Part shown: positions 34,246-41,968 of the stretch, in pieces
How the letters are laid out: the number at the start of each line of letters is the position of its first letter
How positions within the stretch are numbered: the first letter of the stretch is position 1
Assembly (NCBI GenBank): GCA_001769125.1
Contig: MEOG01000024.1
Span: forward strand, 29,530-78,913
Direction: 5' to 3'
Origin: Bacteroidetes bacterium GWF2_35_48
GTDB taxonomy: Bacteria; Bacteroidota; Bacteroidia; Bacteroidales; GWF2-35-48
DNA length: 49,384 nt
The notes under the pieces: generated by a model
What the model was told of the DNA's origin: nothing
The model's database searches: none
The model's input: only the letters and a program-made list of their open reading frames with translations
Translations under genes and position numbers: made by a program

Positions 34246-36099
34246 CTATTTTACATCTTTTGCACAACGGAAGCCTACTTTACCGCTTTGGTGTTTCCTG
34301 ATAAATGGTCTTAAATAGTAAGATCCTTTGGGTATTTTGAAAGAAACAGGTTTCAGAAAGTTGAATAAATAATTACCAATCCGGATAGTATCAGAAGTCC
34401 ATTCAAATTCTTTTTTAAATTCATTAATGCTAAAAACTGTTCCGAATTCATATAATGCATAATTAATTTCAGTTAAAGTAGGGAGTCTTTTTCCGCACCA
34501 TTTAGCAAATTCTTTAGCTTCGGTATAACTTATATTTACTACTGGGTCGTCTAATAAATAACCTTTTGGCTGAAGAGGTATTCTGATGTTTTTTTCAGAA
34601 CAAAAAATGTCATATTCTTCAATAGTAACTTCACTCAAATCAAGCTTAAAATTTTTCAAATTTTGATTTCCTGTTATTAAAATATCTTTTGAATTTCCAG
34701 CTATATATTTTTTCTGATATTCTCGGTATTTATGCTTACTAAACCCTTTGTTTTCTTTAATTAAAATTTTCGCAAAAGCCTTTTCTTCTCTCATCTCTTT
34801 ACATGTATTCATTAAAGGAGGAATAACAAGGAACAAAAGAAATAAAACAGCCACCGGAATTATAAATTGAATTATAGTTTTTATTATTCTTACTTGCTTT
34901 TCGCTTTCCTTTATGGCTTTTCTTTCTTTTGGAGTAAAAAAATTAAAAAAAATTTTATGATAGGGCTTTAATTTTTTCAGAAAATCCTTAGAAACCGGTT
35001 CATTTTCCTTAATACAATATTCTATTTGTCTTTTAAGAAAATGCAAATCATTGATTGTTTTGTGAGCGTCATTGTATATTGCCCGCGATAACGCATCGTG
35101 CTTTAATTCTATATAATTTTCAGTAAAAACAATATTTTTTCCCAGACCTTTGATTACGGCGTCTACAAGTTCTTTTTTATGATCGAAAAAATCGTTTAAC
35201 TTTTCTTTTTTCACTATTTGCTTTGTACCTTCCGGCGAAACAAAAAGAACCAAAGCAGGTTTAATTAATCCCTCGTCTTTATTGATTAATTCATTTGTAA
35301 AAAAATCATTTATTTTTTCATCAACTTTTCCGAATTTTACGAGCAAATCTTTAGATATAGGTTCACTTTTAGAAATAGAGTCTTTACAAAAATCAAAAAG
35401 CCCTTGCATGTAAATCTGTAAATATGCTAAATCAACTATTTTATAAGCAGTAATCATTTGGCTTATAATTTCGTCTGAAGCGGCTTGTTCAATTTTAAAA
35501 CCCGCTTTTTCAAGAGGTTTGACAATTGTTTCTCTTGCCTTTTCTTTTGAAATATAATTAATACGGACATGATTTTTAAAAATATCAGAAACATGTGATT
35601 CCAATTCTGATATATTTGCAAGATATTCTTCCCTTATTACTAAAATTATATTTATTGGCAAGTTAAGAGCAATAACATTTTTAAGGTTTTCAATAAATTT
35701 TGAAATTTCCGGCTTACTGCCTTGTATAAACAATTCTTCAAATTGATCAAAAATAAAGTAAATAGGTTTGAAATAGTCTAAATATAATGATTTAACACTT
35801 TTCTTCAGGTCTTTACCTTTAATATTACTGATAACTTTTTTTTCAGTATGTTTTCTCCAACTTTCATTAATATTACTTCCTCTTCTGATATTAATAGGAA
35901 GCCAGTCGCTGTCGTTGAACTTATTGGCAAGTCCGCAATTGATAAGAGAAGTTTTTCCGGTACCGGAAATTCCATAGACAAGTAATATTTTGCTTTCAAA
36001 AATTTTGTGATACAGTTCTTCTATCTCTGCATCTCTTCCAAAAAACAAGTGTCTGTCTTCTTTTGTGTAGCTGTCTAAAAATTTAAAAGGAGATTGCAT
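34246..36099 (-). CDS. STAND NTPase with transmembrane segment and FGE-like C-terminus
   Basis: The 617-residue protein starts with an nSTAND1-type NTPase (about 1-400): PFKFLDSYTKEDRHLFFGRDAEIEELY, P-loop GISGTGKT (residues 43-50), Walker B FIFDQF (115-120) and the sensor region PINIILVIREEYLANISELE. A membrane helix follows (about 428-450, QFIIPVAVLFLLFLVI). The end (about 490-617) resembles a formylglycine-generating-enzyme/SUMF1-type domain: DPVVNISYTEAKEFAKWCGKRLPTLTEINYALYE ... FEWTSD ... VGFRCAKD. It is small and lacks many side-chain landmarks, so binding rather than catalysis is likely. STAND proteins act as switches in signalling and defence. The first 173 coding bases are identical to those of the broken gene downstream, which starts 6 bp after this stop. 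Confidence 0.85.
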   Translation of the reverse strand: MQSPFKFLDSYTKEDRHLFFGRDAEIEELYHKIFESKILLVYGISGTGKTSLINCGLANKFNDSDWLPINIRRGSNINESWRKHTEKKVISNIKGKDLKKSVKSLYLDYFKPIYFIFDQFEELFIQGSKPEISKFIENLKNVIALNLPINIILVIREEYLANISELESHVSDIFKNHVRINYISKEKARETIVKPLEKAGFKIEQAASDEIISQMITAYKIVDLAYLQIYMQGLFDFCKDSISKSEPISKDLLVKFGKVDEKINDFFTNELINKDEGLIKPALVLFVSPEGTKQIVKKEKLNDFFDHKKELVDAVIKGLGKNIVFTENYIELKHDALSRAIYNDAHKTINDLHFLKRQIEYCIKENEPVSKDFLKKLKPYHKIFFNFFTPKERKAIKESEKQVRIIKTIIQFIIPVAVLFLLFLVIPPLMNTCKEMREEKAFAKILIKENKGFSKHKYREYQKKYIAGNSKDILITGNQNLKNFKLDLSEVTIEEYDIFCSEKNIRIPLQPKGYLLDDPVVNISYTEAKEFAKWCGKRLPTLTEINYALYEFGTVFSINEFKKEFEWTSDTIRIGNYLFNFLKPVSFKIPKGSYYLRPFIRKHQSGKVGFRCAKDVK

Positions 36100-36210
36100 T
36101 ATTGTTTTGTAATATTATTTGAACACTTGAAACCTAAAGAATCAATATCATTTTTTCGGGCAGTTAGCATCATATAAAAAGTGTATACTTCAAACGCTTT
36201 AAAATTTAAA

Positions 36211-36488
36211 TTAATTTTGCAGGTAATCAGTAATCCATAAATCTGTATCAAGAATAACCCTGATTTTTTTATTTCTCATACCGCAATTTTCTAACGGCTT
36301 CAACTTCTTTTTTAATGTCCTCTAATGTTGGTTCATTAATATAATTTAATCTAAGTTTTTTTAATGAATTTTTAAATTCTTTTTTTGAATCTGAATCACT
36401 TTTTATTGAAATCAAATTTAAATTTGCTAAATCCATTAAATATTCTTTTTACTTTTGGATTAAGTATTTCAATTCTAATTGCGTCCAT
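36211..36488 (-). pseudogene. Remnant PIN toxin-antitoxin pair
   Basis: Reading the minus strand from ATG 36488 gives MDAIRIEILNPKVKRI, then the frame breaks. Dropping one T from a TTT joins it to LMDLANLNLISIKSDS and on to EPTLEDIKKEVEAVRKLRYEK with a stop at 36269. This is the pattern of the small antitoxins of PIN systems (IEILNPKxxxxLxDLADLNLISI). Overlapping its end, ATG 36279 opens MRNKKIRVILDTDLWIT, the start of a PIN toxin, which stops after 22 residues at 36211. So the antitoxin is frameshifted and the toxin truncated. The rest of 36100-36210 shows nothing. A 15-bp unit (ATTTTTTGAATAATT) repeats 2.5 times at 36495-36531. Confidence 0.75.
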
Positions 36489-36522
36489 AATATTATTTTT
36501 TGAATAATTATTTTTTGAATAA

Positions 36523-36846
36523 TTATTTTTCAATAGTATAAATTTTCCCCTTTTCAAAAGTGTTTATTTGATTAAGAAAATTTGGAATATAATCTTGTAA
36601 AGTTTCAATATTACTATTATTAGCATTCAATACAACGATTGTTAGGTTGTATTTTGAAGTATTTTGCTGATAACAAATATTTTTATCTATGGTCAACAAT
36701 ATGTCAAAATTCTTTTGCTCTGCACGTTTAATTAACATACCATTTTTCATTCCAGTCCATTCCATTTGGCTTATAGTAAAAACTGTATGTCCTATAAGAA
36801 GATCTTTTAATTTTTTGGTTACGCACTCGTCAAGCAAAATTTTCAT
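36523..36846 (-). CDS. DUF5615 PIN-like toxin
   Basis: The 107-residue protein opens MKILLDECVTKKLKDLLIGHTVFTISQMEWTGMKNGMLIKRAE and has DILLTIDKNICYQQN and NLTIVVLNA. These are the marks of DUF5615 PIN-like proteins, with Asp6/Glu7, the Asp in LLTIDKN and the end-of-strand residues forming the predicted nuclease site. Its ATG overlaps the upstream DUF433 gene by 17 bp, as in other DUF433-DUF5615 toxin-antitoxin pairs. Complete and probably functional. RNA target unknown. Confidence 0.85.
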   Translation of the reverse strand: MKILLDECVTKKLKDLLIGHTVFTISQMEWTGMKNGMLIKRAEQKNFDILLTIDKNICYQQNTSKYNLTIVVLNANNSNIETLQDYIPNFLNQINTFEKGKIYTIEK

Positions 36847-37063
36847 TTAGAATCTGTGTTGATGTTAATAATAATTTATTTGTCAGTTCTAATAATTGTA
36901 ATATTTGCTTTTTATTAATTGTATCAAAGTCTTCAATAAACATGTCAATTGATTTACCAGCTTCTAAATAATCAAATAAATTTTTTACAGGAACTCTTGT
37001 CCCACTAAAAACTGGTGTACCTCCTAATATTTCCGGGTCTATATTTATTATCTTACCTAACAT
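36830..37063 (-). CDS. DUF433 antitoxin
   Basis: The 77-residue protein reads INIDPEILGGTPVFSGTRVPVKNLFDYLEAGKSIDMFIEDF, the DUF433 signature, a small winged-helix DNA-binding protein that serves as antitoxin for DUF5615. It overlaps the toxin gene by 17 bp. Likely represses its own promoter; CAAATATA (37082-37089) just upstream fits a minus-strand -7 box. Confidence 0.88.
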   Translation of the reverse strand: MLGKIINIDPEILGGTPVFSGTRVPVKNLFDYLEAGKSIDMFIEDFDTINKKQILQLLELTNKLLLTSTQILNENFA

Positions 37064-37205
37064 ATTTTATATTTTTATATACAAATATACTCATTTATTT
37101 TATCATAATTTATTAGTGATTAAACTGATTCACCCTGATATTTTAAAATAAATTAAAACTCCAAGTCAGTTAGATTAATTAATTCAGTCTACCATTAAAA
37201 CAAAT

Positions 37206-38240
37206 TCATTTTTTAAAAGCACTAATCAATTCTTTATATTCAGACAATAAAATTTCATAATTACTCAGCGAGCGCAAGTCGCATTTTTCAGTAACTTCAG
37301 TTCCAACATACATTATCTGATCGCTTCTGAATTTTGTATAAAGGAACACATCCTTTTTGATATCGAATTTTTCTTTGGCATCAATAGTTTCTGCATGTGT
37401 GTCAATAACAAGAGGAGATAAATTTAAAAAATCATCCATTGTTTTAATAGATTTTAAAATAAGGACACAATGACTGTCGGTATATTTTGTTTCAAAAATT
37501 TCATTTGCTTTAAAATCGGAATCAGAACTATTCAGCAAGCCAATAATATGCTTAAAGGTGGCATCCTGTTTCTTATGCTTGTTCACTTTTATATCATTAA
37601 CAGAAACTAAGCGATACTTAGAAAGAAAACTTAAACGTTCGAGAATAAATGTCAGCTTTTCTTCATATTCAACACAACGTTTTTCAATGTCTTCGGCAGT
37701 AAGATTGATTTGATAATGCCCAATTTCATTTCGTTCAGGTACCCAGAAATCAAGAGCAGCGTAAAATTTCTTGTCAAAACTGCTAGTCATTTCCGGCATA
37801 AACCATTCAATATTTTGTTCTGAATAGGTATTCCCCAACATTCTGATGATCCATGTGTATGTACCCAGACTTAACGCCAAAAATCGTCCTTCAAAATCGC
37901 CTTTTAAAGAATCCGGAATTTTCAGCGTACCATTTTCCACATCGCGCCAAGCCTGAGATATCATAACGAAACTGATAAATTGCATTGACCTTTCAATTGT
38001 TTTAAAAATCTGGTCAAGCCTTAAACGATCTAATTGTCGCATAGAGCCGGAAAACAATCTTCTTAATTCAACGCCCACAGGCCATGGAAAATTTTTAATC
38101 AATTGATCACCTAAGAGCCGAAAGTCAATTTCTTCATCCGGCTCATCTTCGTCAACTATCGCAAACTTTGCAAGAGAAGGCTTTTGCAATGCCATTTCCG
38201 CAAAAACTCTCCTTATTAAACTTTCATTTACTACTGCCAT
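37206..38240 (-). CDS. Unknown protein with HEPN-like RN-x3-H motif
   Basis: From ATG 38240 the product is 344 residues (an upstream ATG at 38273 adds 11). The first two thirds are all-helical. Residues 170-175 read RNEIGH, right after the helix KKFYAALDFWVPE and before a long helix (EDIEKRCVEYEEKLTFILERLSFLSKY). This is the RN-x3-H pattern of HEPN ribonucleases (for example RNxxxH of Swt1/Abi-type proteins). The last third (about 230-344) is beta-rich (VLILKSIKTMDDFLNLSPLVIDTH, DVFLYTKFRSDQIMYVGTE) and I do not recognise it. It lies between the membrane sensor phosphatase and the toxin-antitoxin pair on the same strand. A perfect 30-bp palindrome lies upstream. Function unknown; a ribonuclease or RNA-binding effector is a hypothesis. 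Confidence 0.6.
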   Translation of the reverse strand: MAVVNESLIRRVFAEMALQKPSLAKFAIVDEDEPDEEIDFRLLGDQLIKNFPWPVGVELRRLFSGSMRQLDRLRLDQIFKTIERSMQFISFVMISQAWRDVENGTLKIPDSLKGDFEGRFLALSLGTYTWIIRMLGNTYSEQNIEWFMPEMTSSFDKKFYAALDFWVPERNEIGHYQINLTAEDIEKRCVEYEEKLTFILERLSFLSKYRLVSVNDIKVNKHKKQDATFKHIIGLLNSSDSDFKANEIFETKYTDSHCVLILKSIKTMDDFLNLSPLVIDTHAETIDAKEKFDIKKDVFLYTKFRSDQIMYVGTEVTEKCDLRSLSNYEILLSEYKELISAFKK

Positions 38241-38291
38241 AAAATTAAAACTAATATCATTGATGTAACCCAATTACCATTTACCGCTTAC

Positions 38292-38321
38292 TGTAGAATC
38301 GTTCCATGGAACGATTCTACA
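38292..38321. promoter_or_regulatory. Perfect 30-bp palindrome
   Basis: TGTAGAATCGTTCCA (38292-38306) is followed directly by its exact complement (38307-38321). It lies 52 bp upstream of the HEPN-like gene start and 23 bp after the sensor phosphatase stop. It could be an operator or a zero-loop hairpin with terminator function; no T-tract follows. Confidence 0.6.
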
Positions 38322-38343
38322 ATCCCAATCCCAATTACCCTAA

Positions 38344-41223
38344 TCAAATTTTAACTCCCATAACAAGAATATCATCAATCTGCTCCATGCTTCCTCTCCA
38401 TTTTTTATGTGTTTCCTCTAAAATTATTTTTTGTTTCTGCATGGGTTCATCAAAAATATCTATGAGCAGACTCTTGAAGCGATGATGACGGAATTTCATA
38501 TATTTTGGACCACCAAACTGGTCAATATAGCCATCCGAGAAAATATATACAGCATCGCCTTTTTGAAGTTGAAATTCTTTATTTGTAAAATTTTTACCAA
38601 CAGCTAAAGGATGAATACTAATCGGCATTTTATCGGGTTTTATCTCCACTCCCGGTTGTCCTTCGGGAAATTCCAGCACATCCTGAAAATTTCGTCCGAC
38701 AAAAGTTTTATTTGCAGGAATAATATACAGAGGGCAATTAGCGCCTGCATACTGAAGTTTGTTTGTTCGCGTATCGAGGACACATAAAGCCATATCCATG
38801 CCATCATTCGCACCTCCGATTTTTCCTGTCTGGTGTAATGAATTAATAACCTTCTCCCGCAGCTCCTCAAGAATCTGACTGGGCTTTAAAAGGTGCGCAT
38901 CTTTCATGTAATTATTAATAATTTCATTGAGCAAAGATGTACCAAGCATGCTCATGAATGCCGCAGGAACTCCATGACCGGTACAATCGGCAGCAGTAAA
39001 CAATATCTGGTGTTCAATTCGTCTTACCCAGTAAAAGTCGCCGCTTACTATATCACGAGGCATCCACAGCACAAAATGATTGGGCAATCGCTCTAACAGA
39101 TAATCTTCAGGAGGCAATATCGCACTTTGAATGTGCTGCGCGTAAATTATTCCATCTGTAATTTCTGCTTTCTGATGCCCGATTTCATCTCTTTGCCTTG
39201 TTGCAATATCTCTTTGTTTTTTAATTTCATTATTACGAAGCTCAATAAGCTCATTCTGCAACTTAATTTCTTCCTGTGCATTTTTTATTATTGTAATATC
39301 AGAATCTATTGCAACAAGTTTAATAATATCGCCATTTGAATCCGGTACTGGTGTTAGCGTGGTCTGTGTCCATATTTTTTTACCCGATGCATCCGGATAA
39401 TGTGTTTCATATTTTACTGTAGTTTTTTGCTTGATACAACTCATTACAGCAATTTTTACCTGTGGGTTTTCACTCGCGCTTATTAAATTTTCACCTCTCT
39501 TTTCAATAAGGGTGTCAAGGGAATATCCGTAAAGCCTGGTGAAGCCTTCATTTACCCACTCAAATTTACCATTTTTATCCATCAATACGATGGCATTATC
39601 AGTTTTACTTGCAACAATAGATAATTTATTAAGTTCAAGGTTTGCTGTTTCAAGCTCTTTTTTCTTCGTTTCAATCTCTGTTTTCTGTGTCCACAAAAGA
39701 CGGTTTGCCTTTTTTAATTTTTTAAATTGTCTGAAAAGTAAAATCAATGAAACAAAAATGATTATTAGAACGGCTCCTGCAAGAATATTCAGAATATATT
39801 GCTGTTTTACGAGTTCTTCTTTTTTAGAAAGCTCTAAATTTTTAATCATAATTTCCTGACGGGCGCGCTCTGCATAAACCCGTGTTAACAAATCCTGCTT
39901 GGAAATTCTTTTTGTAAGACGGTTGATTTCTTTTTCTATTCTGTATTTTTCCTGCAACATTGAAATCTGTTCTTCTTTGTCTTCCTGTAATAGAGCCTGT
40001 TTTGACTCGAAATATAATTTATAAAACGCTGCAGATTTTTTAAAATTATTTTGCCCGGCATATACCTGAGCCAGTTGAATAATATTCTTTGCTATAACAT
40101 CCGGAATATTCACTTTCTTTGCAATCGTATAACTTTCTTCAAATAACTGCGCGGCTTTTTTTAAGTCATTTTTTTCTCTGTAAATATTTGCAAGATTAAA
40201 TTTTATTATTGCAAGACCGGCTTCATCTTTCATTTCATTTTTAAGCTTCAGCGAGGTTTCATAATTTTCAATAGATTTTGTAAAATCTTTTTGATCGTAA
40301 TACAAATTTGCAAGATTATTCAATGCCGATGAAATGCCTTTCTTGTCGTTCAATTCTTTATATAAATCCAGCGCTTTCTGAAACAAATCTGATGCTTTGA
40401 TCCGATCTCCGTTTTTAAAATGCGCAATACCAAGATTATTCAATGAAGCCGCAATATTAAGTTTGTCGTTCGTCTTTTTTTCAATTTCAAGATTCTGTTC
40501 ATAAAAAGAAATTGCCCGGTTGATTTTATTATTTTCAAAATAAAGATTCCCGATACTATTTATTATTACAGCAACACCCTTGTCATCATTCATGTCTTTT
40601 CGAATGGCAAGACCTTTTTCATAGGTTTTAATCGCCTCATCTGTTTTATATGCAGTCTGGTAAACAGTGGCCAGTTCATTTAAGAGAATTACTTCCTCTT
40701 CTTTGTCTTTTAATTCTTTCCTAAGCTTAATAGCTTCATTGTAGGCATTAATCGCGTCGTCTGTTTTTCCGGCAGCGTAAAAAGAAGTTGCAATACCCGA
40801 AAGCGTTTTAGATGCGCCACGTTTATCTCCAAGCTCTGTTTTAATTTTCAGCAATTTCTGATAATGAGCTATAGCATTATTATAATCGTGCAAATTAGAA
40901 TAATGAGTCGCAATGCTATCTAATAAGCGAACAATTTCTTTTTTATCATTCTTCTGCTCCGCTGTTTTAAGTTTTTTCAGGAAAAAATCTATAGAATTAG
41001 TAGCGGTTGCGTCCTCTTTGGTCTTTTCATTGTTTTGATTTGCTTTTTGATTCTTTCCTTTATCCGGATTATATACAACGCTGTCTGAATTTTCATCAAT
41101 AATCATCAGATTTGTTACTGTATCTTTTGAATAAGCGAAGACAGGCAAATCATTCAAAAAAGATGCAAAACACGATTGAGAAATAATAAAAGAAAATAAT
41201 ATGAAATATTTGCAAATAGACAT
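38344..41223 (-). CDS. Membrane sensor: TPR, transmembrane, PAS and SpoIIE phosphatase
   Basis: The 959-residue protein has a signal peptide (MSICKYFILFSFIISQSCFA), a TPR array in the periplasm (about 90-430; repeats such as GASKTLSGIATSFYAAGKTDDAINAYNEAI), and a membrane helix (about 475-500, YILNILAGAVLIIIFVSLILLF). A coiled linker leads to a PAS domain (about 535-650, SKTDNAIVLMDKNGKFEWVNEGFTRLYGYSLDTLI). A second coil (about 660-715) leads to a SpoIIE/PP2C domain (about 730-959, DIVSGDFYWVRRIEHQILFTAADCTGHGVPAAFM; AVYIFSDGYIDQFGG). It resembles a sensor that turns a periplasmic cue into phosphatase activity. Same C-terminal family as 30994-32844. A CAAAGGTA element (41241-41248) fits a minus-strand -7 box. 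Confidence 0.9.
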   Translation of the reverse strand: MSICKYFILFSFIISQSCFASFLNDLPVFAYSKDTVTNLMIIDENSDSVVYNPDKGKNQKANQNNEKTKEDATATNSIDFFLKKLKTAEQKNDKKEIVRLLDSIATHYSNLHDYNNAIAHYQKLLKIKTELGDKRGASKTLSGIATSFYAAGKTDDAINAYNEAIKLRKELKDKEEEVILLNELATVYQTAYKTDEAIKTYEKGLAIRKDMNDDKGVAVIINSIGNLYFENNKINRAISFYEQNLEIEKKTNDKLNIAASLNNLGIAHFKNGDRIKASDLFQKALDLYKELNDKKGISSALNNLANLYYDQKDFTKSIENYETSLKLKNEMKDEAGLAIIKFNLANIYREKNDLKKAAQLFEESYTIAKKVNIPDVIAKNIIQLAQVYAGQNNFKKSAAFYKLYFESKQALLQEDKEEQISMLQEKYRIEKEINRLTKRISKQDLLTRVYAERARQEIMIKNLELSKKEELVKQQYILNILAGAVLIIIFVSLILLFRQFKKLKKANRLLWTQKTEIETKKKELETANLELNKLSIVASKTDNAIVLMDKNGKFEWVNEGFTRLYGYSLDTLIEKRGENLISASENPQVKIAVMSCIKQKTTVKYETHYPDASGKKIWTQTTLTPVPDSNGDIIKLVAIDSDITIIKNAQEEIKLQNELIELRNNEIKKQRDIATRQRDEIGHQKAEITDGIIYAQHIQSAILPPEDYLLERLPNHFVLWMPRDIVSGDFYWVRRIEHQILFTAADCTGHGVPAAFMSMLGTSLLNEIINNYMKDAHLLKPSQILEELREKVINSLHQTGKIGGANDGMDMALCVLDTRTNKLQYAGANCPLYIIPANKTFVGRNFQDVLEFPEGQPGVEIKPDKMPISIHPLAVGKNFTNKEFQLQKGDAVYIFSDGYIDQFGGPKYMKFRHHRFKSLLIDIFDEPMQKQKIILEETHKKWRGSMEQIDDILVMGVKI

Positions 41224-41587
41224 AATCCCAAAAATTTAATCAAAGGTAAAATTATGAAAAAACTGTTAAATACAAAATAGAAGTTAAAATACTTTTGGTT
41301 TTCGTCGTTTTTTGCCGAGAGGATAGTATTGGCTTATGAGTTAGTTGCAGGGTAACCGGGGGTTGAGCGGAGTCGAAACCCCCGGTTGCAAAGTAATGAG
41401 AAGATGATTACAAAAATCTAAGCACAAACTACTCTTGGCTCTGGAAAGAAATCATGGATTAATAAAATAAATGCAGAATTGAAATGTTGTGTTTCATAAA
41501 AAATAGAATAATTTTCTTGAAAAAAATACATTGCTTGAAAAAATGTCGTATATTAGCAGTTGTAAACAACCTAAAACATAAATAATC
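41224..41587. other. Divergent intergenic region with GC-rich hairpin
   Basis: This 364-bp region has no gene. AACCGGGGGTT (41354-41364) pairs exactly with AACCCCCGGTT (41377-41387) around a 12-base loop; flanking TTGCA and TGCAA extend the symmetry with a short bulge. TTG at 41531-41533 and the -7-like TATATTAG (41549-41556) may serve the response regulator gene. Confidence 0.6.
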
Positions 41588-41959
41588 ATGATAAAAAAAT
41601 CAAATATTTTAATTGTAGACGATTCAGTTCTTGTATTATTAGGATTAAACAAGACGCTATTAAACAACAACTTAAATGCCTTCATGGCCTCTGACGGGAA
41701 AAAAGCACTCGAAATTCTGAATAAAGAAAAAATTGATTTGGTGTTGCTCGATTTGCTAATGCCGGGAATAGATGGGTACGAAATTCTGGACTTTATGAAA
41801 ACCAATGACAAATTTAAAAACATTCCAGTTCTTGTATTATCCTCCGTTCAGGAAGATGAAGAAATTGAAAAAGCACGGAACAAAGGAGCTACTGAATTTT
41901 TACACAAACCAATTTTGCCAAAAGAACTGATTCGGCATATTAACAAGGCTTTAAAATAA
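41588..41959 (+). CDS. Stand-alone response regulator receiver (CheY-like)
   Basis: The 123-residue protein is a receiver domain only. It has the acidic pair Asp11/Asp12 (ILIVDDS), phosphoacceptor Asp55 (LVLLDLLMPG), Ser85/Ser86 (VLVLSSV) and Lys107 (FLHKP). No output domain, so it works through protein contact. There is no histidine kinase in the window. The next gene begins 9 bp later, so co-transcription is likely. Confidence 0.92.
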   Translation: MIKKSNILIVDDSVLVLLGLNKTLLNNNLNAFMASDGKKALEILNKEKIDLVLLDLLMPGIDGYEILDFMKTNDKFKNIPVLVLSSVQEDEEIEKARNKGATEFLHKPILPKELIRHINKALK

Positions 41960-41968
41960 ATTTTTTTC

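Noticed and set aside
36100-41223. Possible diversity-generating retroelement, suggested by the FGE-like STAND protein
   Set aside because: No reverse transcriptase, template repeat or variable repeat with adenine-biased change is present in the window.
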